Below are positions 42,842-51,313 of a stretch of 64,000 bases of DNA, piece after piece. The stretch comes from DATJFQ01 sp035492775 (GTDB lineage Bacteria > Acidobacteriota > Vicinamibacteria > Vicinamibacterales > 2-12-FULL-66-21). Numbering within the stretch: position 1 is the stretch's first letter; each line of letters opens with the position of its first letter. A program made the position numbers and the translations under genes. The stretch spans positions 1 to 64,000 of the forward strand of contig DATJIW010000006.1 in NCBI GenBank assembly GCA_035492775.1. Reading direction: 5' to 3'. The notes below the pieces were generated by a model that saw only the letters and a program-made list of their open reading frames with translations, was not told the DNA's origin and made no database searches.

Positions 42842-43779
42842 GCAGGAACCTCCAGCGCAGCATCGAGCGCGCGCTCGAACGCGATGTCGCGGCTGCGGAC
42901 CGCGAGCTCTTCACCGATGACGGCCTTGAGCGCTCCGTTGCCCAACGGGACGATGCGCGTAGACGTCTCCTTGCCGGCGATCGTCGCGTGCAGGCACGGG
43001 TGCCCGGAACCGGTTTTGACCGTGATGTCCACGCCATCCGCCTCGAGCTGCACGGACTCGATCGGCCACTTCGATGGGGCGTCTGCCCGGACAAGGTGGA
43101 TCGCGACGTCCGGACTCCACTGCAGCATCGCGCGCATCCAACCGGCAAACAGGCGGGCGGCAAACGGATCCGAGGCCGTCAGGGACAACCGCCGCACGCG
43201 CGCGTGCCGTACCGCCGGCAGATCGTAGAGATGCGCGAAGATGGAACGCCAGCGTGTGAGCCGCCCCCATCGCAAGTCGGTGACCGCGGTCTCGTCGACA
43301 ATCGAGCCTACGACCCGCCACGCGCGGGCGGGATCCTCGACGTCGATGACGAGCCGATCCGCGAGGTGCGCGATCTCCTGCAACGCCTCCGCCGGGCCGC
43401 CGCGCCACCAGACGGCTGTCGGAAGGCTCGACAGGCGAAGCGCGGCCACCGCGTTGTTCAGAAATCGCGGCGCGAGCCCCGCGATGCCGATGGCGTGCGC
43501 CGTCACACGTGCGGACGGCGCCGTCTCCTGCCCCTCCGAGATCAGAATGGTGCGGACGCCCGCAGCCTCGCTCAGCAGGCCGAGCGCCTCTGCCGCTTCG
43601 GCCATGCGGTCGGGCTCACCGACGACAACGACCGTCGCCGTGAGCGCGCGCGCGGGTCCTCCTTTGCGACGCCGCCCCTCGCGCGCCAGCTGCGCCATCG
43701 TCGACTCGATATCCGAGAACGGGACATCCTGACCGTCGGGGAGCAATCCCATGGAAGCAGAATTCACAGCGTCCTCCAT
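42832..43779 (-). CDS. opcA: OpcA-like glucose-6-phosphate dehydrogenase assembly protein
   Basis: The 315 residues have the OpcA layout: an N-terminal half with RALTATVVVVGEPDR and a sugar-phosphate-binding-like region LPTAVWWRGGPAEAL (about 155-170). A C-terminal half carries SDPFAARLFAGWMRAML and a beta-rich end. OpcA activates or assembles glucose-6-phosphate dehydrogenase in cyanobacteria and actinobacteria. The ATG at 43,779 overlaps zwf by 16 nt; an ATG at 43,752 is an alternative. The position between zwf and gnd supports the call. Confidence 0.85.
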   Translation of the reverse strand: MEDAVNSASMGLLPDGQDVPFSDIESTMAQLAREGRRRKGGPARALTATVVVVGEPDRMAEAAEALGLLSEAAGVRTILISEGQETAPSARVTAHAIGIAGLAPRFLNNAVAALRLSSLPTAVWWRGGPAEALQEIAHLADRLVIDVEDPARAWRVVGSIVDETAVTDLRWGRLTRWRSIFAHLYDLPAVRHARVRRLSLTASDPFAARLFAGWMRAMLQWSPDVAIHLVRADAPSKWPIESVQLEADGVDITVKTGSGHPCLHATIAGKETSTRIVPLGNGALKAVIGEELAVRSRDIAFERALDAALEVPAWP

Positions 43780-45302
43780 CGGCGGCCGTCCGCCGCGATC
43801 AACTGGTCGGCTTCGCGCGGGCCCCACTCCCCCGCTTCGTAAGCCGGAATTTCCGTTGCGCCGGACGCGGCCCACGCTTCGTGCACCGGCGTGATGAGGC
43901 CCCACGAGTGCTCGACGAAATCGTGCCGCGCAAACAGCGTGGGATCTCCGAGCATGGCATCGAGCAGCAGCGTTTCGTACGCTTCGGGAACCGCCCTGCC
44001 GAAGGCACTGCCGTAGCGGAAGTTCATCATCACCGGCGCAAGCTGCATCCGCGTGCCAGGGAGCTTCGCCTCGAAGCGCACCGAAATACCTTCGTCCGGC
44101 TGGACGTTCACGATCAGCAGGTTCGGCGAGATCGACGTTGGACTCACGCGTTTGAACAGGTGCAGCGGCGGGCGCCGGAACTGGATCGCAATCTCCGTCG
44201 TCCGTTTGGGCAGCCGCTTGCCGGTGCGGATGTAGAACGGGACGCCAGCCCAGCGCCAGCTATCGAGCTGCAAGCGCATGGCCACGAATGTTTCCGTCAG
44301 CGACGACGTCTTCACGCCCTCTTCCTGACGATACCCCGGCACCTCTGCGCCGTTGACCCAGCCGGCCGTGTACTGCGCCCGGACAACGTCGAGGGGTGTG
44401 CGGTCGTCGCCGTTGGACGACTGCAGCGGCTGGATGCTGAGGAGGACATCGAGCTTTCGATCGCGGACGTTCTCAGCCGAGAAACGGATCGGCGGCTCCA
44501 TCGCCACGTGCGCCAGCACCTGCATCAAATGGTTCTGCACCATGTCGCGAAGCGCGCCGGCGCTCTCGTAGTACGCGGCGCGGCGTTCGACGCCAACGGT
44601 TTCAGCCGCCGTGATCTGCACGTGATCGATGTAGCGCCGGTTCCAGACCGGCTCGAACATGCCGTTCGCGAACCTGAACACGAGCAGGTTCTGTACGGTT
44701 TCCTTTCCGAGGTAATGGTCGATGCGGAAAATCTGCGGTTCGTCGAGATACCGATGGAGCGCTCGATTCAGCTCGCGGGCGCTCGCGAGGTCGGTGCCGA
44801 ACGGCTTCTCCACGATGACGCGCCGCCACCCGTTGTCGACGCGCGGCTTGACGAGCGTCGCGTCGGCAAGCCGTGAGACGACCTGTTTGTACACCGTCGG
44901 AGGAATCGCGAGGTAGAAGAGCACCCCATCGGGCCAGCCCGGTTCGGCGAGTTTCGACGCGATCCGCGCATACAAAGCCGGATCGTCCATCTCTCCACCG
45001 ACGTAGAACAGATCCGATGCGAGCGCCTTCGACACTTCGTCGGGGTCGGCGAGGCCGGCGAAGGTTTTCAGACTCTCGTGAAAGTGCGCCCTGAACGCCT
45101 CGTCGTCCCAGCTCGTCCGTGCGACGCCGAGCACCCGGAACTGGGCGGGCAGACGCTGCCCTCTGGCGAGCTGATAGAGCGCCGGGAGCAGTTTGCGATT
45201 CGTGAGGTCGCCCGACGCTCCGAAGATGACGAGAACGGTCGGCTGCGGCGTCGGCTCGATCCGCAGCCCGTCAAGAAGAGGATTCGTCGCGGACACATCC
45301 AC
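43764..45302 (-). CDS. zwf: Glucose-6-phosphate 1-dehydrogenase
   Basis: The 512 residues contain the NADP-binding VIFGASGDLTNRKLLPALYQ (about 27-46), the EKPFGTD motif and the active-site RIDHYLGKETVQN (catalytic His/Lys). It oxidises glucose-6-phosphate to 6-phosphogluconolactone and commits carbon to NADPH production. Translation starts at the GTG at 45,302. A weak -10-like TAAGAT lies 6 nt upstream (minus strand, 45,314-45,309). No 6-phosphogluconolactonase gene is present in the cluster. Confidence 0.95.
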   Translation of the reverse strand: MDVSATNPLLDGLRIEPTPQPTVLVIFGASGDLTNRKLLPALYQLARGQRLPAQFRVLGVARTSWDDEAFRAHFHESLKTFAGLADPDEVSKALASDLFYVGGEMDDPALYARIASKLAEPGWPDGVLFYLAIPPTVYKQVVSRLADATLVKPRVDNGWRRVIVEKPFGTDLASARELNRALHRYLDEPQIFRIDHYLGKETVQNLLVFRFANGMFEPVWNRRYIDHVQITAAETVGVERRAAYYESAGALRDMVQNHLMQVLAHVAMEPPIRFSAENVRDRKLDVLLSIQPLQSSNGDDRTPLDVVRAQYTAGWVNGAEVPGYRQEEGVKTSSLTETFVAMRLQLDSWRWAGVPFYIRTGKRLPKRTTEIAIQFRRPPLHLFKRVSPTSISPNLLIVNVQPDEGISVRFEAKLPGTRMQLAPVMMNFRYGSAFGRAVPEAYETLLLDAMLGDPTLFARHDFVEHSWGLITPVHEAWAASGATEIPAYEAGEWGPREADQLIAADGRRWRTL

Positions 45303-45314
45303 GCGACGATCTTA

Positions 45315-45350
45315 TCAATTGATCAATCGGTGAATTGGCGAGTCGGCGGA
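45315..45350. repeat. Short AATTGG/CAATT repeat in the zwf upstream gap
   Basis: CAATTGATCAATCGGTGAAT and adjoining bases form a small AT-rich palindromic patch containing TTGATCAA. It resembles the AATTGG heptads at about 24,145 and 53,161. It lies where the zwf promoter should be, so it may also serve a regulatory purpose. Confidence 0.35.
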
Positions 45351-45357
45351 TTTCCGC

Positions 45358-46578
45358 TCACCGTGCCTTGTTCAGGAAAGCCATCGCCTTCGGTGTGCCC
45401 AGCAGGCGGAGGTTGGCCCGGGCCTCGTCCCGCATGGCCGGATCCGGATCGGATTGGGCGATCCGTATCAGCTCGTCCTCGTCGCGGGCGTTGACGAGCG
45501 CGGCCAGCAATGCTCTGCGGCTGTCGGCCGGCACACGGCTGTACAGCATCCGCAGCTCGTCCCGACCGCCGGCGCGGCCCAGCGTGACGATAGCAGTGTT
45601 GCGGACGGTGCTATCCGACTCGGATTGCGCGATCCGCAGCAGCGCGGGACGATCCGCGCGATCGCCGAGCGAGGCGACGACCTCGCGTTTCACACGCGGC
45701 GTCCCCGCCTGATAGACCTCGAGCAGCTCGCTGGCCACCACCGGACTCGCGAATCGCCCCATCTCTTTCACGGCTTCGACGCGGACGGGTTCGCTCGCGC
45801 GCATGGCGACCTCCACCACCGAAAGCTGGGCCTGCGGATTGGCGGACTGCGCCAGCACGAACACGGCGCGCCTGCCGTCGCCGGGCGACGACGGATCGAG
45901 CGCGATTTCCTTCAGCAGCGGAATCACGCGGTCCGGATGCGTCTGAATGAGACTGCCGAGCGCCTGGATCCTGAGATTGGTGTCGGGCGGCGCGGGAGCC
46001 AGCACCCACACGTTCCGCTCCAATGCGGGCGGAGCCGGAGGCGCTGGCGCTGCCACTGCGGGGGGTACAGCCGGCGTCGGCAAAGGCGAACGCGGCAAGG
46101 CGGCGAGCCCTGCGGGCGGCGGTGGTGCCGCCGGTGCAGCCGCAACAGCCGGCGCGGCAGCCGGAGGAGGAATGGCCAGGGCGGCAGTCGGCGGCGGCGT
46201 ACGCGGCGTGGCAATCTGCCAGAGCACGTCGTCGCGATTCAGCTTCTGCGCGATCTCGAGACGCAGCGACTGCGCAAAGCGCAGCCAGGGGCTCGATGGA
46301 AATTCGCGCTGCAGCCGAGCAATCGTTTCAAGAGCGGCGACCTGCTCCCCGGTCTGATTCTGGCAATGCGCCAGCCAGAAGAGCGCTTCGGCGCGATTCG
46401 GCTCTTTGGGGTCGTCGGCCGCAGCCTTCAACTCGCCAATGGCACTGACCCAGTGCTCGTCGGCAATGGCATCCTTCGCGCGAGCCATGCGTGCGGACTC
46501 CGACGCGGGATCCGCCCAGACGGACACAGACACCATCCAGCAGGCCAGAAGGCAAAACAGCAGTCGTCGCATGTTCAA
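45358..46578 (-). CDS. Secreted TPR/HEAT-repeat protein of the sigma-factor operon
   Basis: The 406 residues have a signal peptide (about 22 residues, ending VWA). TPR-like helices (about 30-115) are followed by a Pro/Ala-rich linker (about 125-190) and five or six HEAT-like repeats (for example RADRPALLRIAQSESDSTVR and DELIRIAQSDPDPAMRDEA). The ATG overlaps the anti-sigma stop (ATGA), so the protein belongs to the ECF operon. It may be a periplasmic sensor or effector for the sigma/anti-sigma pair, inferred from position only. Its layout resembles that of the protein at 18,498. Confidence 0.8.
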   Translation of the reverse strand: MNMRRLLFCLLACWMVSVSVWADPASESARMARAKDAIADEHWVSAIGELKAAADDPKEPNRAEALFWLAHCQNQTGEQVAALETIARLQREFPSSPWLRFAQSLRLEIAQKLNRDDVLWQIATPRTPPPTAALAIPPPAAAPAVAAAPAAPPPPAGLAALPRSPLPTPAVPPAVAAPAPPAPPALERNVWVLAPAPPDTNLRIQALGSLIQTHPDRVIPLLKEIALDPSSPGDGRRAVFVLAQSANPQAQLSVVEVAMRASEPVRVEAVKEMGRFASPVVASELLEVYQAGTPRVKREVVASLGDRADRPALLRIAQSESDSTVRNTAIVTLGRAGGRDELRMLYSRVPADSRRALLAALVNARDEDELIRIAQSDPDPAMRDEARANLRLLGTPKAMAFLNKAR

Positions 46579-47381
46579 ATCCCGGAACCTACCACGTTCA
46601 TCTTGACCACCAGGTCGCGCCGTGCAATCAGGCGCTGCACGCGCTCGAGCGCCTCCGCATCGGGGTGATCGGCCATCGAGGTCTCGAGCAGGACGGTCTC
46701 GAGGTCGCCCAGCACTCGCGCGAGATTCGTCATGCCCCGTTGTTCCGCAGCAAGCCGGTACAGCCGGGTGTCCGGCAACAGGGAGCCCGCCAGCTGGCGT
46801 TCGTGTTGCCAGTCACCCGCGCGCGCCTGTTGCGGGTCGAGGGTTGCGAGTCCGAGCACGACGAGCTTCGAACGCTCGAAATGCTCTTCACTGTGCTGCA
46901 CGAGCGACCGATTTGCGTCCCGAACGACCGCTGTGTCTGGCGCAATCGCCGACGCCGCTGTTTGCGGCACGGTCGGCGGTTCCGCGGCCGCCAAGCTCGC
47001 TGGCATCGACGACTCTTCGCGCGCGGCGCTGGGTTGCTCGTGATGTACGCGCGTCGTGACGAGCACGCCCGTCGTGACAACGGTCAACGTGGCCGCTATC
47101 GCGAGCCACGGCACGACGGTCCGCATCCTCTGCGACGTCGCAGGCGATGCGATGGCCGTGTCCAGCCGCCGCGTGAAACTGGTCCAGTCTCCTCGCGCCG
47201 GACCATCGACGCGTGGACGCGACGCCAACGCAGTGCGGATGGCCCGCAGATCCTCGAGGTGCCGCTGACACACTGCGCACGCGCGGACGTGTGCGTCGAC
47301 GCGCTCCGCTGCGGCGGGCTCGAGCTCGCCGTAGAAGCACAGCTCGATGGTGCCGGCGTCAAGGAATCCGCATCCGCTCAC
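46575..47381 (-). CDS. Membrane anti-sigma factor with zinc-binding (ZAS-type) domain
   Basis: The 268 residues have a cytoplasmic N-terminal zinc motif HVRACAVC (His31, Cys35, Cys38), one membrane helix (about 90-108, VVPWLAIAATLTVVTTGVLV) and a periplasmic domain of about 155 residues. ZAS anti-sigma factors hold their ECF sigma at the membrane until a signal releases it. The start is a GTG overlapping the sigma-factor stop (GTGA). The periplasmic part has no recognisable domain. Confidence 0.9.
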   Translation of the reverse strand: MSGCGFLDAGTIELCFYGELEPAAAERVDAHVRACAVCQRHLEDLRAIRTALASRPRVDGPARGDWTSFTRRLDTAIASPATSQRMRTVVPWLAIAATLTVVTTGVLVTTRVHHEQPSAAREESSMPASLAAAEPPTVPQTAASAIAPDTAVVRDANRSLVQHSEEHFERSKLVVLGLATLDPQQARAGDWQHERQLAGSLLPDTRLYRLAAEQRGMTNLARVLGDLETVLLETSMADHPDAEALERVQRLIARRDLVVKMNVVGSGI

Positions 47382-47980
47382 GCGCGCCCCCCAACCGTGA
47401 CCCGCGACGCCGACAGCGCCGCGCGGAGGCGGTGCACGGCCGCGTGCAGCTGCCGTTTCACCGTCCCCTCCGCCAGGCCGAGCGCTTCGGCAATCTCACA
47501 CAACTTCAGACCCTCATGATGACGCATCGTGAACACGAGGCGCTGGCCCGGCGGAAGCCGCGCGATTTCCGCTTCGAGGACTTCACCGACCTCAGTGCCG
47601 TACGCCGCGTCCTCCGGCCCGGGGCTCTCCTCGGGCGTATTCAACATTCTCAGCTCCGCGTCCTCCGTAAACGGCGCCCATCCCGCAGGCGCATGCCTCC
47701 GCCGGTGGTCGATGCAGGCATTCATCACGATTCGATAGAGCCAGGACGTCAGCTGGGCGTCGTATCGGAAGCGATTCAGCGACCGGTAGACTTTGATGAA
47801 GACGTCCTGGGCGATGTCTTCCGCATCGTGATGGTTGCCCGCGAACTGATATGCCACCCGGTACACCATGGCCCGATGCCGCTCGACCAGCGCATGGAAC
47901 GCGGACGCGTCCCCGGCGGCCGCACGGGCTACGAGGTCCGAATCGGCCGCCGAACGGAAGGCGCCGTCCACTGTCAGCAA
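47378..47980 (-). CDS. ECF-type RNA polymerase sigma factor
   Basis: The 200 residues show sigma-70 region 2 (HDAEDIAQDVFIKVYRSLNR, LTSWLYRIVMNACIDHRRR) and region 4 (IARLPPGQRLVFTMRHHEGL, EIAEALGLAEGTVKRQLHAA), the helix-turn-helix that reads the -35 element. Regions 1 and 3 are absent, as in ECF sigmas. The likely start is a TTG at 47,980; no ATG is available near the family start. It heads the operon with its anti-sigma and a HEAT protein, and probably autoregulates from the 47,981-48,137 gap. Confidence 0.9.
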   Translation of the reverse strand: MLTVDGAFRSAADSDLVARAAAGDASAFHALVERHRAMVYRVAYQFAGNHHDAEDIAQDVFIKVYRSLNRFRYDAQLTSWLYRIVMNACIDHRRRHAPAGWAPFTEDAELRMLNTPEESPGPEDAAYGTEVGEVLEAEIARLPPGQRLVFTMRHHEGLKLCEIAEALGLAEGTVKRQLHAAVHRLRAALSASRVTVGGRA

Positions 47981-48022
47981 TATGACGTGCCCTGAGGCTT
48001 TACGGTTGATCGGCCCTGTCGA

Positions 48023-48131
48023 CTACGCAAGTTGACCAACCGCCAAGTGCACAGGCAGTCCCGTTGATGTGCGCGAGGGCACCTCGAGTGGTTCGAATTG
48101 CAAGTTGCGTAGTTCTCGCGCCATTTATACT
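48023..48131. promoter_or_regulatory. Sigma/typA divergent regulatory region with 8-bp inverted repeats
   Basis: CTACGCAA (48,023-48,030) and TTGCGTAG (48,105-48,112) are exact inverted repeats 74 nt apart; each also overlaps a GCAAGTTG-like core. For typA, TATACT (48,126-48,131) lies exactly 6 nt before the ATG, with TTGCGT (48,105-48,110) as a possible -35 at a short 15-nt spacing. The other arm faces the ECF sigma gene and could be the site of a dimeric regulator. Confidence 0.45.
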
Positions 48132-48137
48132 GATTGG

Positions 48138-49976
48138 ATGCCTTCGTCCGGATCGACCGCCACCATAGTCGCCAACGCCCTCCGGCGCAACGTTGCCATC
48201 ATCGCCCACGTCGACCATGGGAAGACGACGCTCGTCGACGGCCTGCTGCGCCAGAGCGGCACGTTCCGCTCCAACGAGCGCGTTGCAGAGCGGGCGATGG
48301 ACAATACCGACCTCGAGCGGGAGCGCGGAATTACGATTCTGGCGAAGAACACCGCCGTCCACTACAACGACCTTCTCATCAATATCGTGGACACGCCGGG
48401 GCACGCGGATTTCGGAGGCGAAGTCGAGCGCGTGCTGGCGATGGTCGACGGCGTGATGCTGCTCGTCGACGCGTCCGAGGGTCCGCTGCCTCAAACGCGC
48501 TTCGTCCTCCGCAAGGCCCTCGAGCGCCGGCTCCCGCCAATTGTGGTGATCAACAAGATCGACCGTCCCGACGCGCGCATCGCGGAGGTGCTCAACGAGA
48601 TCTACGACCTGTTCATCGATCTCGACGCCACCGAAGAGCAGCTCGACTTTCCAGTGCTCTATACGAGCGCCAAGGCTGGCACGTCGTCGCGGTCGGTGGA
48701 CATTCCGGGCGAAGATTTGCGGCCGCTGTTCGACGCAATCGTCGAATCGGTGCCGCCCCCCCGCGGGAGCGCCGAGGCGCCGCTGCAGCTGCTGGTCGCG
48801 AATCTCGATTCCAGTGATTACCTGGGACGCATCGCGATCGGGCGCGTCTTCAACGGACGGATCCGCGTCGGCGACCCGATTGCCGTCTGCAAGCTGGACG
48901 GGAGCTTCCAGGAAACGAAAGTCACGAAGCTCTTCGCGTTCGACGGATTGAAGCGCGTCGACATCCCCGACGCCGCCGCCGGCGACATCGTCTGCGTGGC
49001 GGGAATCGAGGACATCACGATCGGTGAAACGATCGCCGACATCGAGCACCGGCGGGCGATGCCTGCGATCGCCGTCGACGAGCCGACGGTGTCGATGATC
49101 TTCGGCGTCAACACGTCGCCGGTGTCCGGCCGCGAGGGCCAGTTCGTCACCTCGCGGCAGCTGAAGGATCGGCTCGATCGCGAACTGCTGGGAAACGTCT
49201 CGATCCGCGTCGAACCGACCGACACGCCGGAGCAGATGAAGGTGCTCGGACGCGGGGAGCTGCAGCTCTCGATTCTGATCGAGATGATGCGCCGCGAAGG
49301 ATACGAGCTGCAGGTCTCGAGGCCGGAAATCGTCACCAGGGATCACGACGGCCGGATCGTCGAACCGGTCGAGGATCTCGTGATAGACGTTGCCGAGGAA
49401 TTCCAGGGTGTCGTGATCGCACTGGCCGGAACGCGGCGCGGGACGATGACGAAGATGGTGAATCACGGGAGCGGGCGCGTGCGTCTCGAGTTCCGCATTC
49501 CCGCCCGCGGTCTCATCGGCTTCCGCTCGCAGTTCCTCACGGACACCAAGGGCACGGGCATCCTGAACCACATTTTCGCCGGCTGGGAGCCCTGGCACGG
49601 CGCCATCCCCTCGCGGGCCACCGGTGCGCTCGTCGCGGATCGCGCGGGCGGGGCGACGGCCTATGCCATCTGGAATCTGCAGGAGCGGGGCGAGATTTTC
49701 ATCGATCCCGGCGAAAAGGTGTACGAAGGGATGATCATCGGTGAGAACGCGCGCGCCAACGATCTCGACGTCAACGTGACGAAGGAAAAGAAGCAGACCA
49801 ACATGCGCGCATCGACCGCTGACGAAGCCGTGCGGCTGATCCCCGCGCGCAAGCTGGGACTCGAGCAGGCAATCGAGTTCATCAACGACGATGAACTGGT
49901 GGAGGTGACGCCGAAGAGCATCCGCCTGCGCAAGCGCGTGCTCGCCGCGAATATGCGCCCGAAAAGAGCCGATTAG
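48138..49976 (+). CDS. typA: Translational GTPase TypA/BipA
   Basis: The 612 residues carry the GTPase motifs AHVDHGKTT (about 21-29), RGITI (switch I), DTPGHADFGGEV and NKID, then EF-G-like domains II, III and V and the BipA-specific C-terminal domain with RGLIGFRSQFLTDTKGTGI. TypA binds the ribosome and acts in assembly and stress adaptation. The ATG at 48,138 gives normal length and sits 6 nt after a -10 hexamer, so the mRNA may be leaderless. The in-frame extension upstream to 48,069 is not needed. Confidence 0.95.
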   Translation: MPSSGSTATIVANALRRNVAIIAHVDHGKTTLVDGLLRQSGTFRSNERVAERAMDNTDLERERGITILAKNTAVHYNDLLINIVDTPGHADFGGEVERVLAMVDGVMLLVDASEGPLPQTRFVLRKALERRLPPIVVINKIDRPDARIAEVLNEIYDLFIDLDATEEQLDFPVLYTSAKAGTSSRSVDIPGEDLRPLFDAIVESVPPPRGSAEAPLQLLVANLDSSDYLGRIAIGRVFNGRIRVGDPIAVCKLDGSFQETKVTKLFAFDGLKRVDIPDAAAGDIVCVAGIEDITIGETIADIEHRRAMPAIAVDEPTVSMIFGVNTSPVSGREGQFVTSRQLKDRLDRELLGNVSIRVEPTDTPEQMKVLGRGELQLSILIEMMRREGYELQVSRPEIVTRDHDGRIVEPVEDLVIDVAEEFQGVVIALAGTRRGTMTKMVNHGSGRVRLEFRIPARGLIGFRSQFLTDTKGTGILNHIFAGWEPWHGAIPSRATGALVADRAGGATAYAIWNLQERGEIFIDPGEKVYEGMIIGENARANDLDVNVTKEKKQTNMRASTADEAVRLIPARKLGLEQAIEFINDDELVEVTPKSIRLRKRVLAANMRPKRAD

Positions 49977-50311
49977 ATCTTCGCTGAAGGCCACGGATCA
50001 GTCTCAACTAAGAGGCCACGGAGGCCACGGAGGGTCTTGGGCGGGACCATGGTTGGTTCTTCGCAGAAGGCCACGGATTAGGTCTTAACTAAGAGGCCAC
50101 GGGGGGTTTTGGGCGGCCACGAAGCAAAGGCCTTGAGTTTGAGAAGGTTTGAGGTCGAGAGGCCCCCCGGGTTCCGTGCCCTCGCCGCAACAGGCAGTGC
50201 GTGCCGGAATGACTCCCACACACACACACTCTCTCTCTCTCTCTCTCCCTCTCTCGAACTCAGTGGCCTCCCGAAAAACGGCTCCGTGGCCTCCGTGGCC
50301 TCCGTGGCCTC
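49977..50311. repeat. Repeat-filled intergenic region: GGCCACGGA arrays, 26-bp inverted repeat, CA/CT microsatellite
   Basis: No gene is seen. Two direct copies of a block of about 60-80 bp start near 49,978 and 50,057, both with GAAGGCCACGGAT and AACTAAGAGGCCACGG. A perfect 26-bp inverted repeat joins 50,008-50,033 to 50,290-50,315; both arms are 9-mer CCTCCGTGG iterations. Between them lie (CA)n at about 50,217-50,228 and (CT)n at about 50,229-50,256. The right arm continues into the next gene and supplies its stop codon. Confidence 0.85.
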
Positions 50312-50821
50312 TTAGTACCTCCCCTCCGTGGCCTCCACCCGGATATAACGCACTCTGTTCGATCGCGATTGCAGGAATCGTTCGAGCCCCTCCCAGGAAA
50401 CGACCACCGACGCCGTATTGATGTTGGGATGAAAGATCAGGCCATCCGCGCCGCGTAGATCTTCGTCGATTAGCACCATCACCGATCCGTCGCCGTCGTT
50501 GAGCAGCCCGAACGGAGACACCGAACCTGGCGTCAGCCCCAGCTCCGCCATCAGACGATCAGGCGACCCGAAGCTCAATCGATCGTCGCCGACCATCCTG
50601 ACGATCTGCTTCAGATCCGCTTTCTTCGAGATCTCGAGCACCACCAGGTAATGGTGGTCACCTTTCTTGTTGCGGAGGAACAGATTCTTGCAGCGGACGC
50701 CGGGCAGATCGCGCCAGTGAACGTCGGCCTCTTCGCTGGTAAACACGGGAGGATGCTCGAACCGCTCGTACGGAATCCCGAGCGACGCGAGTGCGGCGTA
50801 GACTTCCGGAGCGGGATTCAC
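50312..50821 (-). CDS. YbaK/ProX-type aminoacyl-tRNA deacylase (PrdX-like)
   Basis: The 169 residues match the free-standing editing domain: FEHPPVFTSEEAD near the start, CKNLFLRNKKGDHHYLVVL with the catalytic-type Lys, LSFGSPDRLMAELGLTPGSVSPFGLLND and VLIDEDLRG...FHPNINTASV. The family removes mischarged Ala or Cys from tRNA-Pro. Translation starts at the GTG at 50,821, 6 nt after a TAGAAT hexamer (minus strand). The last eight codons and the TAA lie within the CCTCCGTGG repeat, so the C-terminus appears to have been rewritten by repeat insertion. Confidence 0.9.
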   Translation of the reverse strand: MNPAPEVYAALASLGIPYERFEHPPVFTSEEADVHWRDLPGVRCKNLFLRNKKGDHHYLVVLEISKKADLKQIVRMVGDDRLSFGSPDRLMAELGLTPGSVSPFGLLNDGDGSVMVLIDEDLRGADGLIFHPNINTASVVVSWEGLERFLQSRSNRVRYIRVEATEGRY

Positions 50822-50830
50822 GCCGCCATT

Positions 50831-51283
50831 CTATCGGTGAGCGCGATCCGCCTTCGTGCCGAACCTCTCGACCATCACGCGGACGTGGACGATGCCGTCG
50901 CGGATGAAGTGCAGCCGCCGCGCTGCGCCCTTCGAGACGTCGATGATGCAGCCCTTCCGGTGATTCCTGCCGTATGGTCCGCGGTCGATAATCCTCAGCC
51001 TTACCGTACGCCCGTTGTCGAGGTTCGTGACGCGCACGACGCTGCCGAGCGGGAGCGTTCGGGACGCAGCGACGAGCTTCCGCTCGTCGAAGACCTCGCC
51101 GCTCGCCGTCGGCTCTCCGTTGAAACCGGGACCATAGTAGGACGCGAGGCCGATCTCGACCTTCGTGAAGTGCTGAGATGCGCGAACCTCGGGCGACAGC
51201 AGCATCACCGCGGCCGTAAGCAGCGATCCCACAACTGAGCTTCGCCACCGCATAGCTGCTGCGGGATGAAAAATCCACGCCAC
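50831..51283 (-). CDS. RlpA-like double-psi beta-barrel protein
   Basis: About 150 residues: a signal peptide, then an RlpA fold with GLASYYGPGFNGEPTASGE (about 45-63), TLPLGSVVRVTNLDNGR and IIDRGPYG..RKGCIIDVSKGAA. RlpA proteins are septal ring-associated peptidoglycan lytic transglycosylases in some bacteria. There is no lipobox cysteine and no SPOR domain. The GTG at 51,283 lies 8 nt after TATTCT; an ATG at 51,253 gives a shorter, more typical signal peptide and is equally plausible. Confidence 0.85.
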   Translation of the reverse strand: MAWIFHPAAAMRWRSSVVGSLLTAAVMLLSPEVRASQHFTKVEIGLASYYGPGFNGEPTASGEVFDERKLVAASRTLPLGSVVRVTNLDNGRTVRLRIIDRGPYGRNHRKGCIIDVSKGAARRLHFIRDGIVHVRVMVERFGTKADRAHR

Positions 51284-51303
51284 AATCCGTCAGAATACGG
51301 ACG

Positions 51304-51309
51304 AGGAGG
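51304..51309 (+). promoter_or_regulatory. Shine-Dalgarno deciding the HD-domain start
   Basis: AGGAGG lies 4 nt before the ATG at 51,314 and favours it over the in-frame ATG at 51,266. Confidence 0.7.
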
Positions 51310-51313
51310 CGGC

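Noticed and set aside
48000..49994. Minus-strand open frame of about 660 codons opposite typA
   Set aside because: It lies wholly antisense to the highly conserved typA gene and shows no family motif; long antisense frames are expected at this GC content.
49977..50345. Repeat island considered as CRISPR or attachment site
   Set aside because: The repeats are short iterated 9-mers with no unique spacers, and there is no integrase or tRNA gene nearby.
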